The notes beneath the pieces are model-generated. The model did not search any database and was not told where the DNA came from. It saw nothing but the letters and a program-made list of their open reading frames with translations. Below, in pieces: positions 46,570 to 56,348 of a DNA stretch of 64,000 bases. Position 1 is the first letter of the stretch. Every line of letters begins with the position of its first letter. The stretch covers positions 56,537,776 to 56,601,775 of the forward strand of contig OY829326.1 in NCBI GenBank assembly GCA_963691655.1. The letters run 5' to 3'. A program made the translations under genes and the position numbers. This DNA comes from Toxonevra muliebris (lineage: Eukaryota; Arthropoda; Insecta; Diptera; Pallopteridae).

Positions 46570-46890
46570 GAGACGACCTCGATAGCCTAGTGGATAGTGC
46601 ACTAGACTTTCATCTGGGAGGTTCGGGTTCGATTCCCGTCTTCGTCTGGTGGTTAATTTTCATTACTTTCTTATATTCACTATCAACATAAAGTGTATGA
46701 GAATTATAAGATAGTGTACAAGTACACACATTGGTTGGTAATGGCAAAACCACCAAGCCGATAAAAAATTGCCACACCGCCGTTCGGAATCGGCGTTAAA
46801 CTGTAGGTCCAACTATGTGGTATCACAATGGGCCGTTCAGGCCTAAGTGTGTCTCTCGACAGCCACTACAACCTAACCTAACCTAACCTA
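46570..46890 (+). mobile_element. tRNA-derived SINE (family 1), full length, perfect target duplication
   Basis: The 321-bp element is flanked by identical 12-bp copies of ACCTTCTGCACT (46558-46569 and 46891-46902), the signature of reverse-transcription insertion. The head has an A box TAGCCTAGTGGATAGTGC and B box GGTTCGATTCCCGTC. The anticodon-arm region, TAGACTTTCATCTGG, resembles tRNA-Glu with TTC in the loop. The body is unrelated to tRNA, and the tail is four CCTAA units. Intact duplications and a good promoter make it the youngest SINE copy here. Pol III transcription is expected from its boxes but not shown. Confidence 0.95.
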
Positions 46891-46902
46891 ACCTTCTGCA
46901 CT

Positions 46903-47118
46903 CGTCACATGATGTAATAACATAATTGATGCATTGTTGTTTACTTCATCATAAAAGTTTTCGTTTTTATATTCCAAAAAGTACAACCATGGGTTTTTTA
47001 AAATTTTCTTTTTCTCTTTCCAATGCACTTTATTCATTTTTTGCACGACTACGTCACTTAATGTTAATATTATTTTAAAATTTCAATTAGGAAAGAATAA
47101 AATACGAAATAAAATAAC
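46903..47118. other. Spacer DNA
   Basis: A short AT-rich gap between the SINE and DD37E copy 3; nothing was recognised. Confidence 0.5.
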
Positions 47119-47120
47119 TA

Positions 47121-48117
47121 AGGAGCGAAATTGAAAAAATCTTAACAAACGTTTTATCTAATAATTTTTTTGGGTGTAAAATTTAAAAATTTCTTTGATC
47201 TAGTTATCTTTGAAAAATATGTCAGTTGCTATTTTCAATGACAAACATGTTGATTTATTGTGAGTTTGCTCAAAATGAGTGAAGAAAAACAAGTACGTCT
47301 TAAAATAATTAAAAATTTTCAAAAAAATCCAAATTGGTCCTACAAAAAATTGGAATTGCAATGTAATATTCGATTTCCAATGTTATTAAACAGTTTCAGG
47401 AGGATTTGATCATCGATAAGAAACCTGGTTCGGGAAGAAAACAAGAACCACATGATATTGGGAAAGCCAAGAAAATAGAAAGCATATTGAAAAGATCTCC
47501 AAACACATCTGGTAGAAAAGCTGCCTGGTTAGCCCAGTGCTCTGACTATTTGGTGCGAAAAGTTAAATCCAAAGGAGGTTTGAAAATATACAAAGTCCAA
47601 AAAGTTCCAGACAGGAATGCTGCAAAACATTTAGACGTGAAAATTAGGACTCGGAAATTAAAATAGAATTTCATACAAAAATATTCATGTTGTATAATGG
47701 ATGACGAAACGTATGCACTGGCAGATTTTACGCAGCTTCCGGGTTCCTGGTCAAAATTTTTATGTTGCTGATGCTCGAGGAAATGTCGAAGAACAATTTA
47801 GAATCCAAAAGCAGACAAAATTTCCTAAAAAATTCCTGGTATGGCAAGCTATTTGCAGTTGCGGCAACGGCAAAAGAAGCAAGTCATTTGTTACAGTGGG
47901 CTTTATAAATTCCGAAATATACATCAAAGATTGTTTGAAAAAAAGACTTCTTCCTTTCATAAGAGAGCACAATATGTCCACATATTTTTGGCCCGATTTG
48001 GCATCATTTCACTACGGCAAGAAAACTCTGGAGTGGTACCAAAGTAATAACATAGTTTTTGAACCAAGAGAGGCCAATCTTCCGAATTGTCTGGAACTAA
48101 GACCAGTGAAGAGATAT
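47121..48117 (+). mobile_element. DD37E-type Tc1/mariner element, copy 3, right end missing
   Basis: The left end is AGGAGCGAAATTGAAAAAAT after TA at 47119-47120, matching copies 1 and 2. The sequence then follows copy 1 closely to about 48117 (PVKRY), where it breaks off into CAATAAAACAGTACAG, unrelated to the family. So the right 240 bp or so, including the C-terminus and the right terminal repeat, is lost. Confidence 0.9.
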
Positions 48118-48120
48118 GCA
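47276..48120 (+). pseudogene. DD37E-type transposase, frameshifted and truncated
   Basis: The start ATG is at 47276 (MSEEKQVRLKIIKNFQKNPN), the best view of the family's N-terminus. After a frameshift come KKPGSGRKQEPHDIGKAKKI and SPNTSGRKAAWLAQCSDYLV, then YKVQKVPDRNAAKHLDVK. A second frame has MDDETYALADF near 47697 (first Asp) and DARGNVEEQFRIQKQ. It continues to YFWPDLASFHYGKKTLEWY (second Asp present) and NCLELRPVKRY, where the Glu position is again Lys. Two frameshifts and the lost C-terminus prevent function. Confidence 0.88.
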
Positions 48121-48654
48121 ATAAAACAGTACAGTAAATAAAAATTTTTGATATGTTCCACTATTCCATTGATATGTAAATATATTCGAAAGCCGTTTTA
48201 GATATAGAAATTTTGTGTTGCATACTTTTGGGCTTAAAGTATATAGTGATAAAACACACTTATAAACTCACATATACTATGAAACCTCACAAGACACCGA
48301 AGTGACATTTGTTTAAATCACTACACTATAAATTTTCCTTCAGGGCAGAGTAAAAATGTTATCACATCAAAAAATTGTTTCTTGCATATTTTTATCTGCT
48401 CTGATTATTAACCAAATTTTTATCAATAGCAATAGTAAACACTTGGACTGGCACGATTTTTGGGATGTTTACTTTATTTGTAACTACATGTTTTTCCATC
48501 ATTAAGGGGTTATATACATTTGTACTCGAGAAAAAAAGGGCATTTCTACGATTTTTTTTTAGGAAAAATAACACAATTTTTTTCAAAAAACTGAACGTCT
48601 ATTTATTTATATGTCATAAGATCATTCATGAATTTTTCAAAAGAAAATATTTAT
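48120..48654. other. AT-rich DNA without recognised genes
   Basis: Nothing was recognised. Confidence 0.45.
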
Positions 48655-49095
48655 AACTGGAGTCACTACTGCCATTGTGCCGAAACACAATTTTCTCGAC
48701 ATCTCTCGCGGTGAGTATGATAAAGAAAGAACTGCTGTTCTTAAATACAAAAACAAAACAAAAAAAACTGTTGTTTGTACCTTCACTGTCTGAGTGAACG
48801 AAGGATTTTGGAGAATTAACTTTTTTACAAAAATTGTCATCGTTTCTCTAAAAAATTTGATTTTTGAACGTCTGAGCTTTCGGTTTTTGCAGCAAGAAAA
48901 AAAGAGTTTTTTTTTTAAATTAAAAATCCTTCATTCACTCAGAGGCTTTTATTGCTATAAATAAGCCCGACAAAATTCAGATTGATCGGTTTTTAATGAT
49001 TCTTGAGAAACTTTGCGTAATTTTTGAAAAAAAAGTTTCGAGATAATCGCGTTTAAATTTTCGGCACCATGTCGGAGGTAGTTAGAGGTAGCGGG
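48655..49095. repeat. Degenerate long inverted repeat (foldback-like), ~440 bp
   Basis: The left end, CACTACTGCCATTGTGCCGA, pairs with the right end read inward, ACTACCTCCGACATGGTGCCGA. Further in, GTCTGAGTGAACGAAGGATTTT (near 48789) pairs with the reverse complement of AAAATCCTTCATTCACTCAGAGG (near 48925), and TTTGCAGCAAGAAAAAAAG lies at the centre. The pairing is loose, so the element is old. There is no coding content. Confidence 0.5.
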
Positions 49096-51885
49096 CTGTT
49101 GGCAGCTGTAACATTGGTTCTATTGCTCAGATCTTTATGAAATTTGGAGCATATTTTCTAAAGAAAATGCAATAATCAAAATTATCGTTTTTTTTCGGCC
49201 AACACAAATGTATATTACACCTTAACCCCATACCATCATTTTGAGTGGGAATTATGAGAATAGGGGCATTACAATGTTCGAGAGCTAGCGTCATGAGTGT
49301 TTTGAGTTACTCGATGCTCATTTTGTTTGATAGATAAATAAGTCTCAGCCCATTGTTGGACCTCAAAGTTCTCGAATGAAAAGACCTGAGCTCTGTTTTG
49401 ACCCCAAAAAAAAAACGTTCTTTTTGAAACATTTTTGATTTTGAAAAAAGCAAATTGTGAATTTCTAAAATGTTTTTTTTTATTTTTTTTAAAGATTGAA
49501 GAAAAATATGTCGAACACATGTTGGTCAAAATTTTATAAATGCAGCAAGTGATTAGTTACATAGATCCAAAGTTTTCCATAGAAATTAACCCATGAAAGA
49601 CAAACATTTGGTTTTTGCTTGCAATAAACTTTTTATTGTGAATAAACCATTATAAATAACAACAAACAATATTCAAAAAATTATTATCATATTGAAAAGT
49701 ACTTGGAATCACTGAAGGTCAGAATCGTTCAAAACCATTTTTTTAAATAAATATAGATACCCAAGAAACACCAACTACTTAAAAAAAATATACTTGATTG
49801 AGAAACACCTGGAGTTATTGAATATTAAAACTACCAATTTTTTTAAAGAAATTAACCCATTAAGGACGAGTGGGAACCAAAGTAGATAGATGAAGTAATT
49901 TGAGAAAAAAATCATTCAAAACTTTAAAAAGAAATGCTCTTTCCCTTTTTTTCTCTATCGATTCCTCAATTGCTACAGTGGATAACCGAATGGATCCACA
50001 GCTCACATAAAGAATTCTACAATAATCGAACTAAAATAGATCTTAATCCCTTTTTTAAAATCACATCTAATTCTAGATATAAAATCGTATCCTCCCCCAG
50101 CCAAACCATGTTAAAAATAAACAAAGCAAGAGAATGCGGTTCTGGACATATGAAAATGGGCTTCCATACTTCTACAGATGCGCTTAACAAAGCACTCTGA
50201 TGCGCATTTCAACATTCCTGCCGACACAAATTCATATATGCATGTACTAGTTGTGCATATTACATTTTTAAAATCGTGTCAAGGAGAAATCGCAACGGAA
50301 ATAAAAATAAAAAAAAAATAAATATATAAGTACACATACATATACAAATGGCAGGAATTCATTTGTATATCTATGTCTGTGTTTGTAAGCGTTTATAAGT
50401 GAATGCCGCTTAACTAACATAGCCGCAACAACTAAAAAAAAAATAGCAAAAACTGAAATAAGGGAGTAACTACGAAGGTAAACACTGAAACTCAAGCATA
50501 AAATACCAAAAAAATTTTAATTTCTATGCGCGTTGTAACTAACAACGCAGTAATCCTTAATTAAAGACTACAGTAACTAAAAAAAAAAAAAATTACAGCA
50601 GCACCAAAACAAACCCGAAAAAATCTCCATTCAAAGCTTATATTTTTCTCACTGTTACGCCCACTAAGCAAAAGCAGCACCAAGCATCGCATGCTTCACG
50701 CTTCAGTAAATTCGCAAATTAATGTTAAGCTTAAAAACTTCATTTAAAATGTGTTCACCGCTGTTAGCCAAATAATTTTCGTTACCTCAACTGACGAGAT
50801 AAATATTAACGCTAGTCCACCCAAAAACACCAAACAAGAACAACGAAATCATCATTATCAGAATCATCACTTTGAGGCGCACACAAAACTTGTTAAGGCT
50901 GCCTGCTGTTGTTGTTGTTGATGTTTTTGATGATGCTGATGATGATGATAAAATTGTCTAGTTGATGACAAAATAAACGCATTTGCATACTTTTGACATT
51001 CTTTGTATTTCACCCTCAATCTTGGCTGCTTTACACTTTATCCTGCCATGAGTTTCTCACATACCCTTTGCCTTCCACTTGCAACACAAAATTTCTACAT
51101 CTACTTCAATTTATGTAGGTACGCGTAATTTTTTGTAATCATTTCATTAGTAAAAGTCTTTCTTCCTTTTTAGTTATCTGGTGAACTTTTTTCTTTGGTC
51201 TGACAATGTCATCAATTTGCGCATCAAAATGCAAATATAAATGCCAAACAAAAAACTTTTCTAATTATGGCTCAAAGCAAAAAGCACAAAAAAAATAAAA
51301 AATGCCCTCATTGTTACCGCTATATCTTGGCCTTTTTGGTTTGTTTTTGCCTGGCTTAAATGCGCCGCTAAAAATTATGCAAAGTTTATTGACGCATCAT
51401 ATTTTTGATGTGTATAATATAAATATCAGGAAGTAGGTAAAAAAAAAAAAAAATTTGTTTATAAAATTTTACGTAATGCGTGTGGGTTTTGAAAATATGC
51501 TTTCTCTCTCTCTGCTGATTTAATTTGATTTCACAACAAATTACTGACGTTACCTGTTGGTTTACATAAATTTGCATACAGTATGTATGCATTGCTCATC
51601 AGTAAAGTATTAAATAGACTTTGGAAAAGGTGCGTTTTGGAAATTTTGTGGTAGCCAATATTAATATTTTTAAAATAAATGAGAAAGAAATTGTACCTAT
51701 ACTTATAATGAACTAATTTTTGACCATTGACAGAATATCATGAATTAATTTGCAATTTATTTAGTTCGTTATAGTGATATGAAGTAAAGTGTGGTATATG
51801 CTTTGCAGATTAATTTGAGTGTATTTCAAAAGAAACCAGGCGCATACAGAGAGGGGGTTTTCGGGTGTTCAAGCCGCCTCCCCTC
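49096..51885. other. AT-rich DNA without recognised genes
   Basis: Two TTAACCCAT motifs (near 49588 and 49857) in the same direction, each after AAATTAACCCAT, could be decayed TTAA-element ends. There is a GTTGTTGTTG / GATGATGATG patch near 50905-50950, and otherwise single-copy DNA. Confidence 0.5.
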
Positions 51886-52180
51886 CTTTTTCAGTTTGAG
51901 TTTGGGATTGAGTTGTGGTCAGCTTTTTTGTTTGCGATTGGATCTGAATTTTTGTTTTGTTCTTTGTTCGAACTTCGGTCTGAGTTTAGAGCTGAGTTTT
52001 AGTTCGAATTGGGACCTAAGTTTTGACCAGAATTATGGTTCGAGTTTTGGTAAAAATTTGGTGCGATTTTTGGTTTGAATCTCGGTCTGAGTTCCAGTCC
52101 TATTTTTGGACTGATTTTAAATTTGATTTTTGACCAGAGTTTGGTTCGTTTTTTAATGGGAATTCCGGTTTTAGTTGGGG
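51886..52180 (+). repeat. TTTGGTCTGAGTTT satellite block, interrupted by a transposon
   Basis: The block uses the same 12-14-bp units, and the order of variants (TTTGTTCTTTGTTCGAACTT, CGGTCTGAG, TCGAATTGGGACC) parallels part of the higher-order unit near 41.93 and 42.35 kb. It breaks off at about 52180 and a few units resume at about 53437 (ATTTTTAATCTGAGATTTG), so the element between inserted into the satellite. Confidence 0.82.
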
Positions 52181-53437
52181 AAACCGGGATATTGTGGATC
52201 ACAGGGAATTGCGGACCGGCGAACATATTTTTTTCACCTTTTAGTGGTTGACAGCTTCAAATAACTATCATCCGCTCGCCTCTTGTCCATTTTCCTTCAA
52301 TACTCGACTTGCGCTTTTACCTTGCTTCGATAACAAATGTGATACTTCGATAATTTTTTTTTCACTTTGTGTTTTGTTTAATTTAACCATATTTTTCGAG
52401 AACCAACTCAGATTAATATGTTCGTAATATTGGCAAAACCTTAAGCCTTCAACAGAGAAATTTTGCATGAACTTTGCATTGTGGTACTCATATGCTGCAA
52501 TATTTTAAAAAAGAGCGTTCGGGGAATTACGGACCACTTTTGTTTGGGAATTACGGACCACTCAGTTCTTCACATTTCACAAGCTAACTTCGTGTATTTG
52601 ATGCATATAACTGATTTTTCATGCAAAATTTATACACAGCATTAGTTTTTCGGCAATTTTTAATAGTTTTTTTGGTGCGGAAATAATTTTCCAAATGTAA
52701 GTATTCAATTTTGAGGTTGGGTTCTCTTCTGTAGAGAATTTCGGTTACATTTAAAAAAAAAAAAAAAACGAACTTATTTATTATTCATATTCATATTTAT
52801 AATTTCGAACATTCGAAAAATCATCGGTGTTATCGCTTCCCTCTCAATAAAAATACTCGCTACCTCAACGCGATATTTTCCAAAAAACAAATAAGTTCGG
52901 GATACTACAGAAGAAGCAACCGTCTTCAACCGAGCGTGGAAGAAAATATCGATTTCTGCATAGTTTGTAAGAAAAATATGCCAAAAAAGATGAACCGTCA
53001 AAATTACATCCATTGTAACGTGTGCGATCGAGCTGTTCACTTGGCATGCTCCGGAATGACTGCAAGTTACTGGAGTTGCGAACATTTCGTTTCGGTCTCG
53101 GTCTGATTTGCATTTCCATTTTTCACTTTGTTTCTCTTTAATAATGTATCTTCTGTCATTATGAATCAAAAATAATGTTTTTGTACCACATTTTTCCATT
53201 TGAAACTTTTTACAAAGTGGTCCATAATCCTCCGAGATTTTTGAAAATCGCAAAAACACAATTTTTTCGCCAACTGATGTAACTTGTATAGTTTGATATA
53301 ACTTGACCAAACTGCTGCGACCAAATAGAGGTTATTTCTCGTACTACAATTTTAAGCTTTGAAATTTTCAGAAAAAACTATTTTTTTTTCTAGTTTTTAC
53401 CTAGAATGGAAATGCGGTCCACAATACCCCAGTGCGA
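52181..53437 (+). mobile_element. ~1.25-kb terminal-inverted-repeat element inserted in satellite
   Basis: Satellite DNA on both sides sets the limits to within a few bases. The left end carries CCGGGATATTGTGGATCACA and the right end, read inward, CTGGGGTATTGTGGACCGCA. A related motif recurs inside: GGGAATTGCGGACCGG near 52206, GGGGAATTACGGACCACT near 52529, GGGAATTACGGACCACTC near 52547, and its complement GTGGTCCATAATCC near 53218, as transposase-binding subterminal repeats often do. The only protein-like content is a PHD-like zinc-finger frame. A pogo/Tigger-like origin is possible, because some of those proteins end in such a finger, but no DDE motif was seen. Confidence 0.7.
52735..53106 (+). 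pseudogene. PHD-like zinc-finger fragment of a transposon protein
   Basis: The plus-strand frame is open for 123 codons to TGA at 53104. It contains CIVCKKNMPKKMN, then NYIHCNVCDRAVHLACSGM and TASYWSCEHF. The pattern is C-x2-C-x17-C-x2-C-x4-H-x2-C-x8-C, which is the PHD arrangement with the last Cys apparently replaced. Just upstream, TTCTCTTCTGTAG at 52722-52734 looks like a 3' splice site, so this may be a last exon. No ATG opens the frame. A 178-codon minus-strand frame overlaps it, but lacks any motif; the Cys/His spacing favours the plus strand. Confidence 0.45.
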
Positions 53438-53439
53438 TT

Positions 53440-53999
53440 TTTAATCTGAGATTTGAAATGAAAATGACAAAAAATGTTAAAAAATTCACAGAATAATCAA
53501 TTTAAATTATTTCAAATAAATGTTATTCAATGTGGATTCCAATGCATTTTTTTTAATCGTGAAGGACAAAATTTCGATAACTCCTTGACATGCCATTACT
53601 AACTTCAAAGAAATTACCGAAAATTCCAAAAATAGTTAGATGCTAATTTTTTCAAATCAAATGATTACACTGTTCTACAAATGAAAACGAGAAGACGGAA
53701 CAAATGCACTTGGGGTAACGGGGGGTCGCTGAGTCCGAATCCGTGGTTCGTTTTGCTCTGCTATGTCACAATTTTTTTTTATTGACATCAAAATTTTTAA
53801 AATTGAAAAAACAAAAAAAATAAAAATGCAGTTCATATTTTTTTTTTAACAAAACATCCATTTTTACAAAAAAAACTTTTTTCGATTTTTTTTATTTTTA
53901 ACTTTAAAATTTAAAAAAAAATTTTTTTTTTAATCAATTTATTTTTTCGTAATTTTTTTCATCCTCGTTATCATCGTTCACTTTTATCTCGTTGTTAGC
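53440..53999. other. AT-rich DNA without recognised genes
   Basis: A short G-rich stretch, CTTGGGGTAACGGGGGGTCG near 53710, resembles the end style of the 1.25-kb element but has no partner. Poly-A/T runs follow. Confidence 0.45.
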
Positions 54000-54003
54000 T
54001 TAA

Positions 54004-54040
54004 CCCAGTAATGCCTAGCGGTGCCATATGGCACCTTGTC
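54004..54040 (+). repeat. TTAA-element end with perfect palindrome
   Basis: TTAA at 54000-54003 is followed by CCCAGTAATGCC and then the 16-bp perfect palindrome GGTGCCATATGGCACC (54020-54035). The layout repeats that of the elements at 11.26 and 31.1 kb (TTAA, CC-rich end, GC-rich palindrome). No second end was found nearby; a similar end in the opposite sense (CCGGGACGATATGGGTTAA) is near 60040-60058. Confidence 0.5.
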
Positions 54041-54271
54041 GCTGAGGCGTTCCTGAGCCAGGTTCAAAACCAATTTTGTTCTCAAGTTACTTTCTTGATA
54101 AAATGCAGTTCATATTTTTTTTCATCACAACATTGTATGCATGCTACCTTAAAGTAGGGGATGTGTGAGCACAAATGAGCACAGAAAGGATTTTATCATA
54201 ATGAATCCCCAAAGCCTCCACTCTAAATACGGCCTTGGTATACATATACTATATATCATTTGAATTTATGT

Positions 54272-54914
54272 AGGGGAACGTTATCATGGTCGGGGCGCTG
54301 TCAGGGTCGGGACAATGTCGTTTGCCTGTTATTTAAAAAATAACAGGCAAACATCAAAGCAAGTTACCTTAAATCGTTCGATAAAGTTTAAAAAGCGAAT
54401 ATGCTGTAAATGATTCAACGCTAAATGTGTTATCAGGGTCCGAGCAGTGCTTTTAATCAGAATCGGAACACCGAAAATTTTATTGTAATGAGGCGTTTTA
54501 ACTTTGAAAATAATTTTTTCACCTGTGCGTGTTTTTTGTGTCACTTTATGGTGTCGTATCGTGTGTGTATAAAAAATCAAATTTTCTTTAAAATTCACAC
54601 AGAGAGATTTTTATTTTGATTTCAGGTCTCTTTTCCTGGTTTTCAAGTGTGATTTTTCCCTTTTCTTCGATTTTCATGTTATTTTCAACCATATTCCTTC
54701 ATTTCTTATTGATTTTCTACAGTGCTCCAATCCTGACTACAATTTTTGTTTTTTATAAATGCCCATAACTCCTATATTTTAATGTTCAGCAAAAACATTA
54801 CAATTTGTGTTTTCTTTTTAACGATATGAAACATTAATAAAAATTCGGCATTCAACGGAAGTTACGGGCAATAAAAGTCAAAACATGCTCCAACTTTGGG
54901 TACACTCCCCTATC
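54272..54914. repeat. Possible TIR element with internal 15-bp hairpin
   Basis: TAGGGGAACGTTATCATGGT at the left and ACACTCCCCTA at the right share only the short inverted end TAGGGGA. Inside is a perfect hairpin: GTTTGCCTGTTATTT (54320-54334), a 3-nt spacer, and its exact complement (54338-54352). The motif TCAGGGTCGG occurs near 54309, with a variant ATCAGGGTCCG near 54431. The boundary evidence is weak; the hairpin is certain. Confidence 0.4.
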
Positions 54915-55179
54915 TAAATTTACATATTTGAAAATAAAAAGACAGCGTACGTAAAAAAAATCAAAAAAATTTTAAATTTTTTTTTAAATGCTAGCGGGCA
55001 TGAACATGCGTGAGTAATAGTTTCAAAGTCGTGATCATGCGTGAGCGTGAGTCAAAAAGTACTCACGTACCCGTTTCTTTTGCCAACTGCTAACGATCAA
55101 AATGTAACAAAATTTCAACGGAGTTTGAGTTTTAAACCCAAATACCCATTTCAAATCTCCCCCCCCCCCCCTCCCTTTC

Positions 55180-55880
55180 TTTAGATCTACTAGTGGCCTT
55201 GACAAAGGTAAGGCAATGTCTCAGAAACTTCGGCAAGAAAAATCTAGTCCTGGTTAATTTCAGTTAAAGTCAAACGATGGAAAAACTTGATATAAAAAAA
55301 TCAAAGCAACTGAAATTCCGGCGAAATCTAAGTAGTTCTAACAAAGATCATCTTCGTTAGAAAAGTGAAAGCAGCAAGAAATCTACAAAAACTTTGTGCT
55401 TATGGAAAGAATTTGAAAATAGATTATTAGAAAAAAAAGGAAGGAAACTTGAGCTCTAAGAAATCAGGTCCTAACAAAGTCAAAGTAAATAAAATTCTGA
55501 AAACTTTGGTATTGGTCAAAGAAACTAAATCTTTAACCAAGTCTTTTTGTAGCAAGTTATGCCTGCGAGAATAATGAAGAAATTGATTTCAAAAAGAATT
55601 AATTGAATTCAATCTAGGAAAACTGAATCAAAAAGTAACAAACTGGAAAATAGGAAAAACGAAATCAGAAAGAATCAAATGATTTCAGTTACATTCAAAA
55701 AAATGTAAAATTGAAATTATCATAGTCAAATTTGAAATCAGAAAGACGTTTTGAATTCAGGGTAAACATATATTCTTGAGTGGGAATTTACTGATTTCGT
55801 TAAAGCTAAGAAAAGCGAAAACTTTCTGATTTCAAACTGATCACTTTCTTAATACAAATTCAAGCTTCTTGAATTTAATC
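55180..55880 (-). repeat. Degenerate ~50-60-bp repeat family, minus orientation
   Basis: Read on the minus strand, units such as TTACTTTGACTTTGTTAGGA, CCTGATTTCTTAGAGCTC and TTTTCAGAATTTTATTTAC follow one another for about 700 bp. The same units make up 60060-61790 in the plus direction. Short tags (AAGAAATC, CTAACAAAG, AAGTAACTG on the plus strand) mark each unit; unit length drifts. A C12 run lies just upstream at about 55159-55170. Confidence 0.7.
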
Positions 55881-55884
55881 TGCC

Positions 55885-56313
55885 TGGAAATGGCACAGTG
55901 CAAGTTAGAGGCCAATATTGGTTCTCTCTATAAAGTAATCAATTGAAAGCTTTAAAAAAATTTATACTTCGTATTTTATATAACAAATATTTCTTTTATT
56001 TTAAACAAAAACAACACTTTAACTTATCTGTAATAGCTTTCAAAAGTCATAGCCAATTATGCCCTTATTTACCCAAAGACTATCAAAAAACAACAAAATT
56101 GGACAATACATTAAAGTGATTACAAATGATTTAATGATTGGGATACTGTCAGTAAATTTATGCAGAGAGCAATAAAATGTATTTTCTTCTCACAAATAAC
56201 TAAGACTTAATACTGAAAAATAAATTGACTGTAATGAAGCAATATTTTATTAAATAATACTGTTAATTTGTGCTAAGTGTAGATGAAAGAAAATTCATAC
56301 AAAAAGAAAAAAA

Positions 56314-56348
<35 letters not shown>

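Noticed and set aside
46572..46642. tRNA gene
   Set aside because: The tRNA-like part is the head of a SINE with target duplications and a CCTAA tail, and the acceptor stem does not close.
52268..52468. Minus-strand 66-codon frame (MVKLNKTQSEKK), possible helix-turn-helix start of a transposase
   Set aside because: Opposite strand to the PHD-like frame, short, and no firm motif match.
52774..53310. 178-codon minus-strand frame
   Set aside because: It is the complement of the PHD-like frame. The plus-strand Cys/His spacing is far more specific, and the minus frame contains translated element repeats (EDYGPLCKK).
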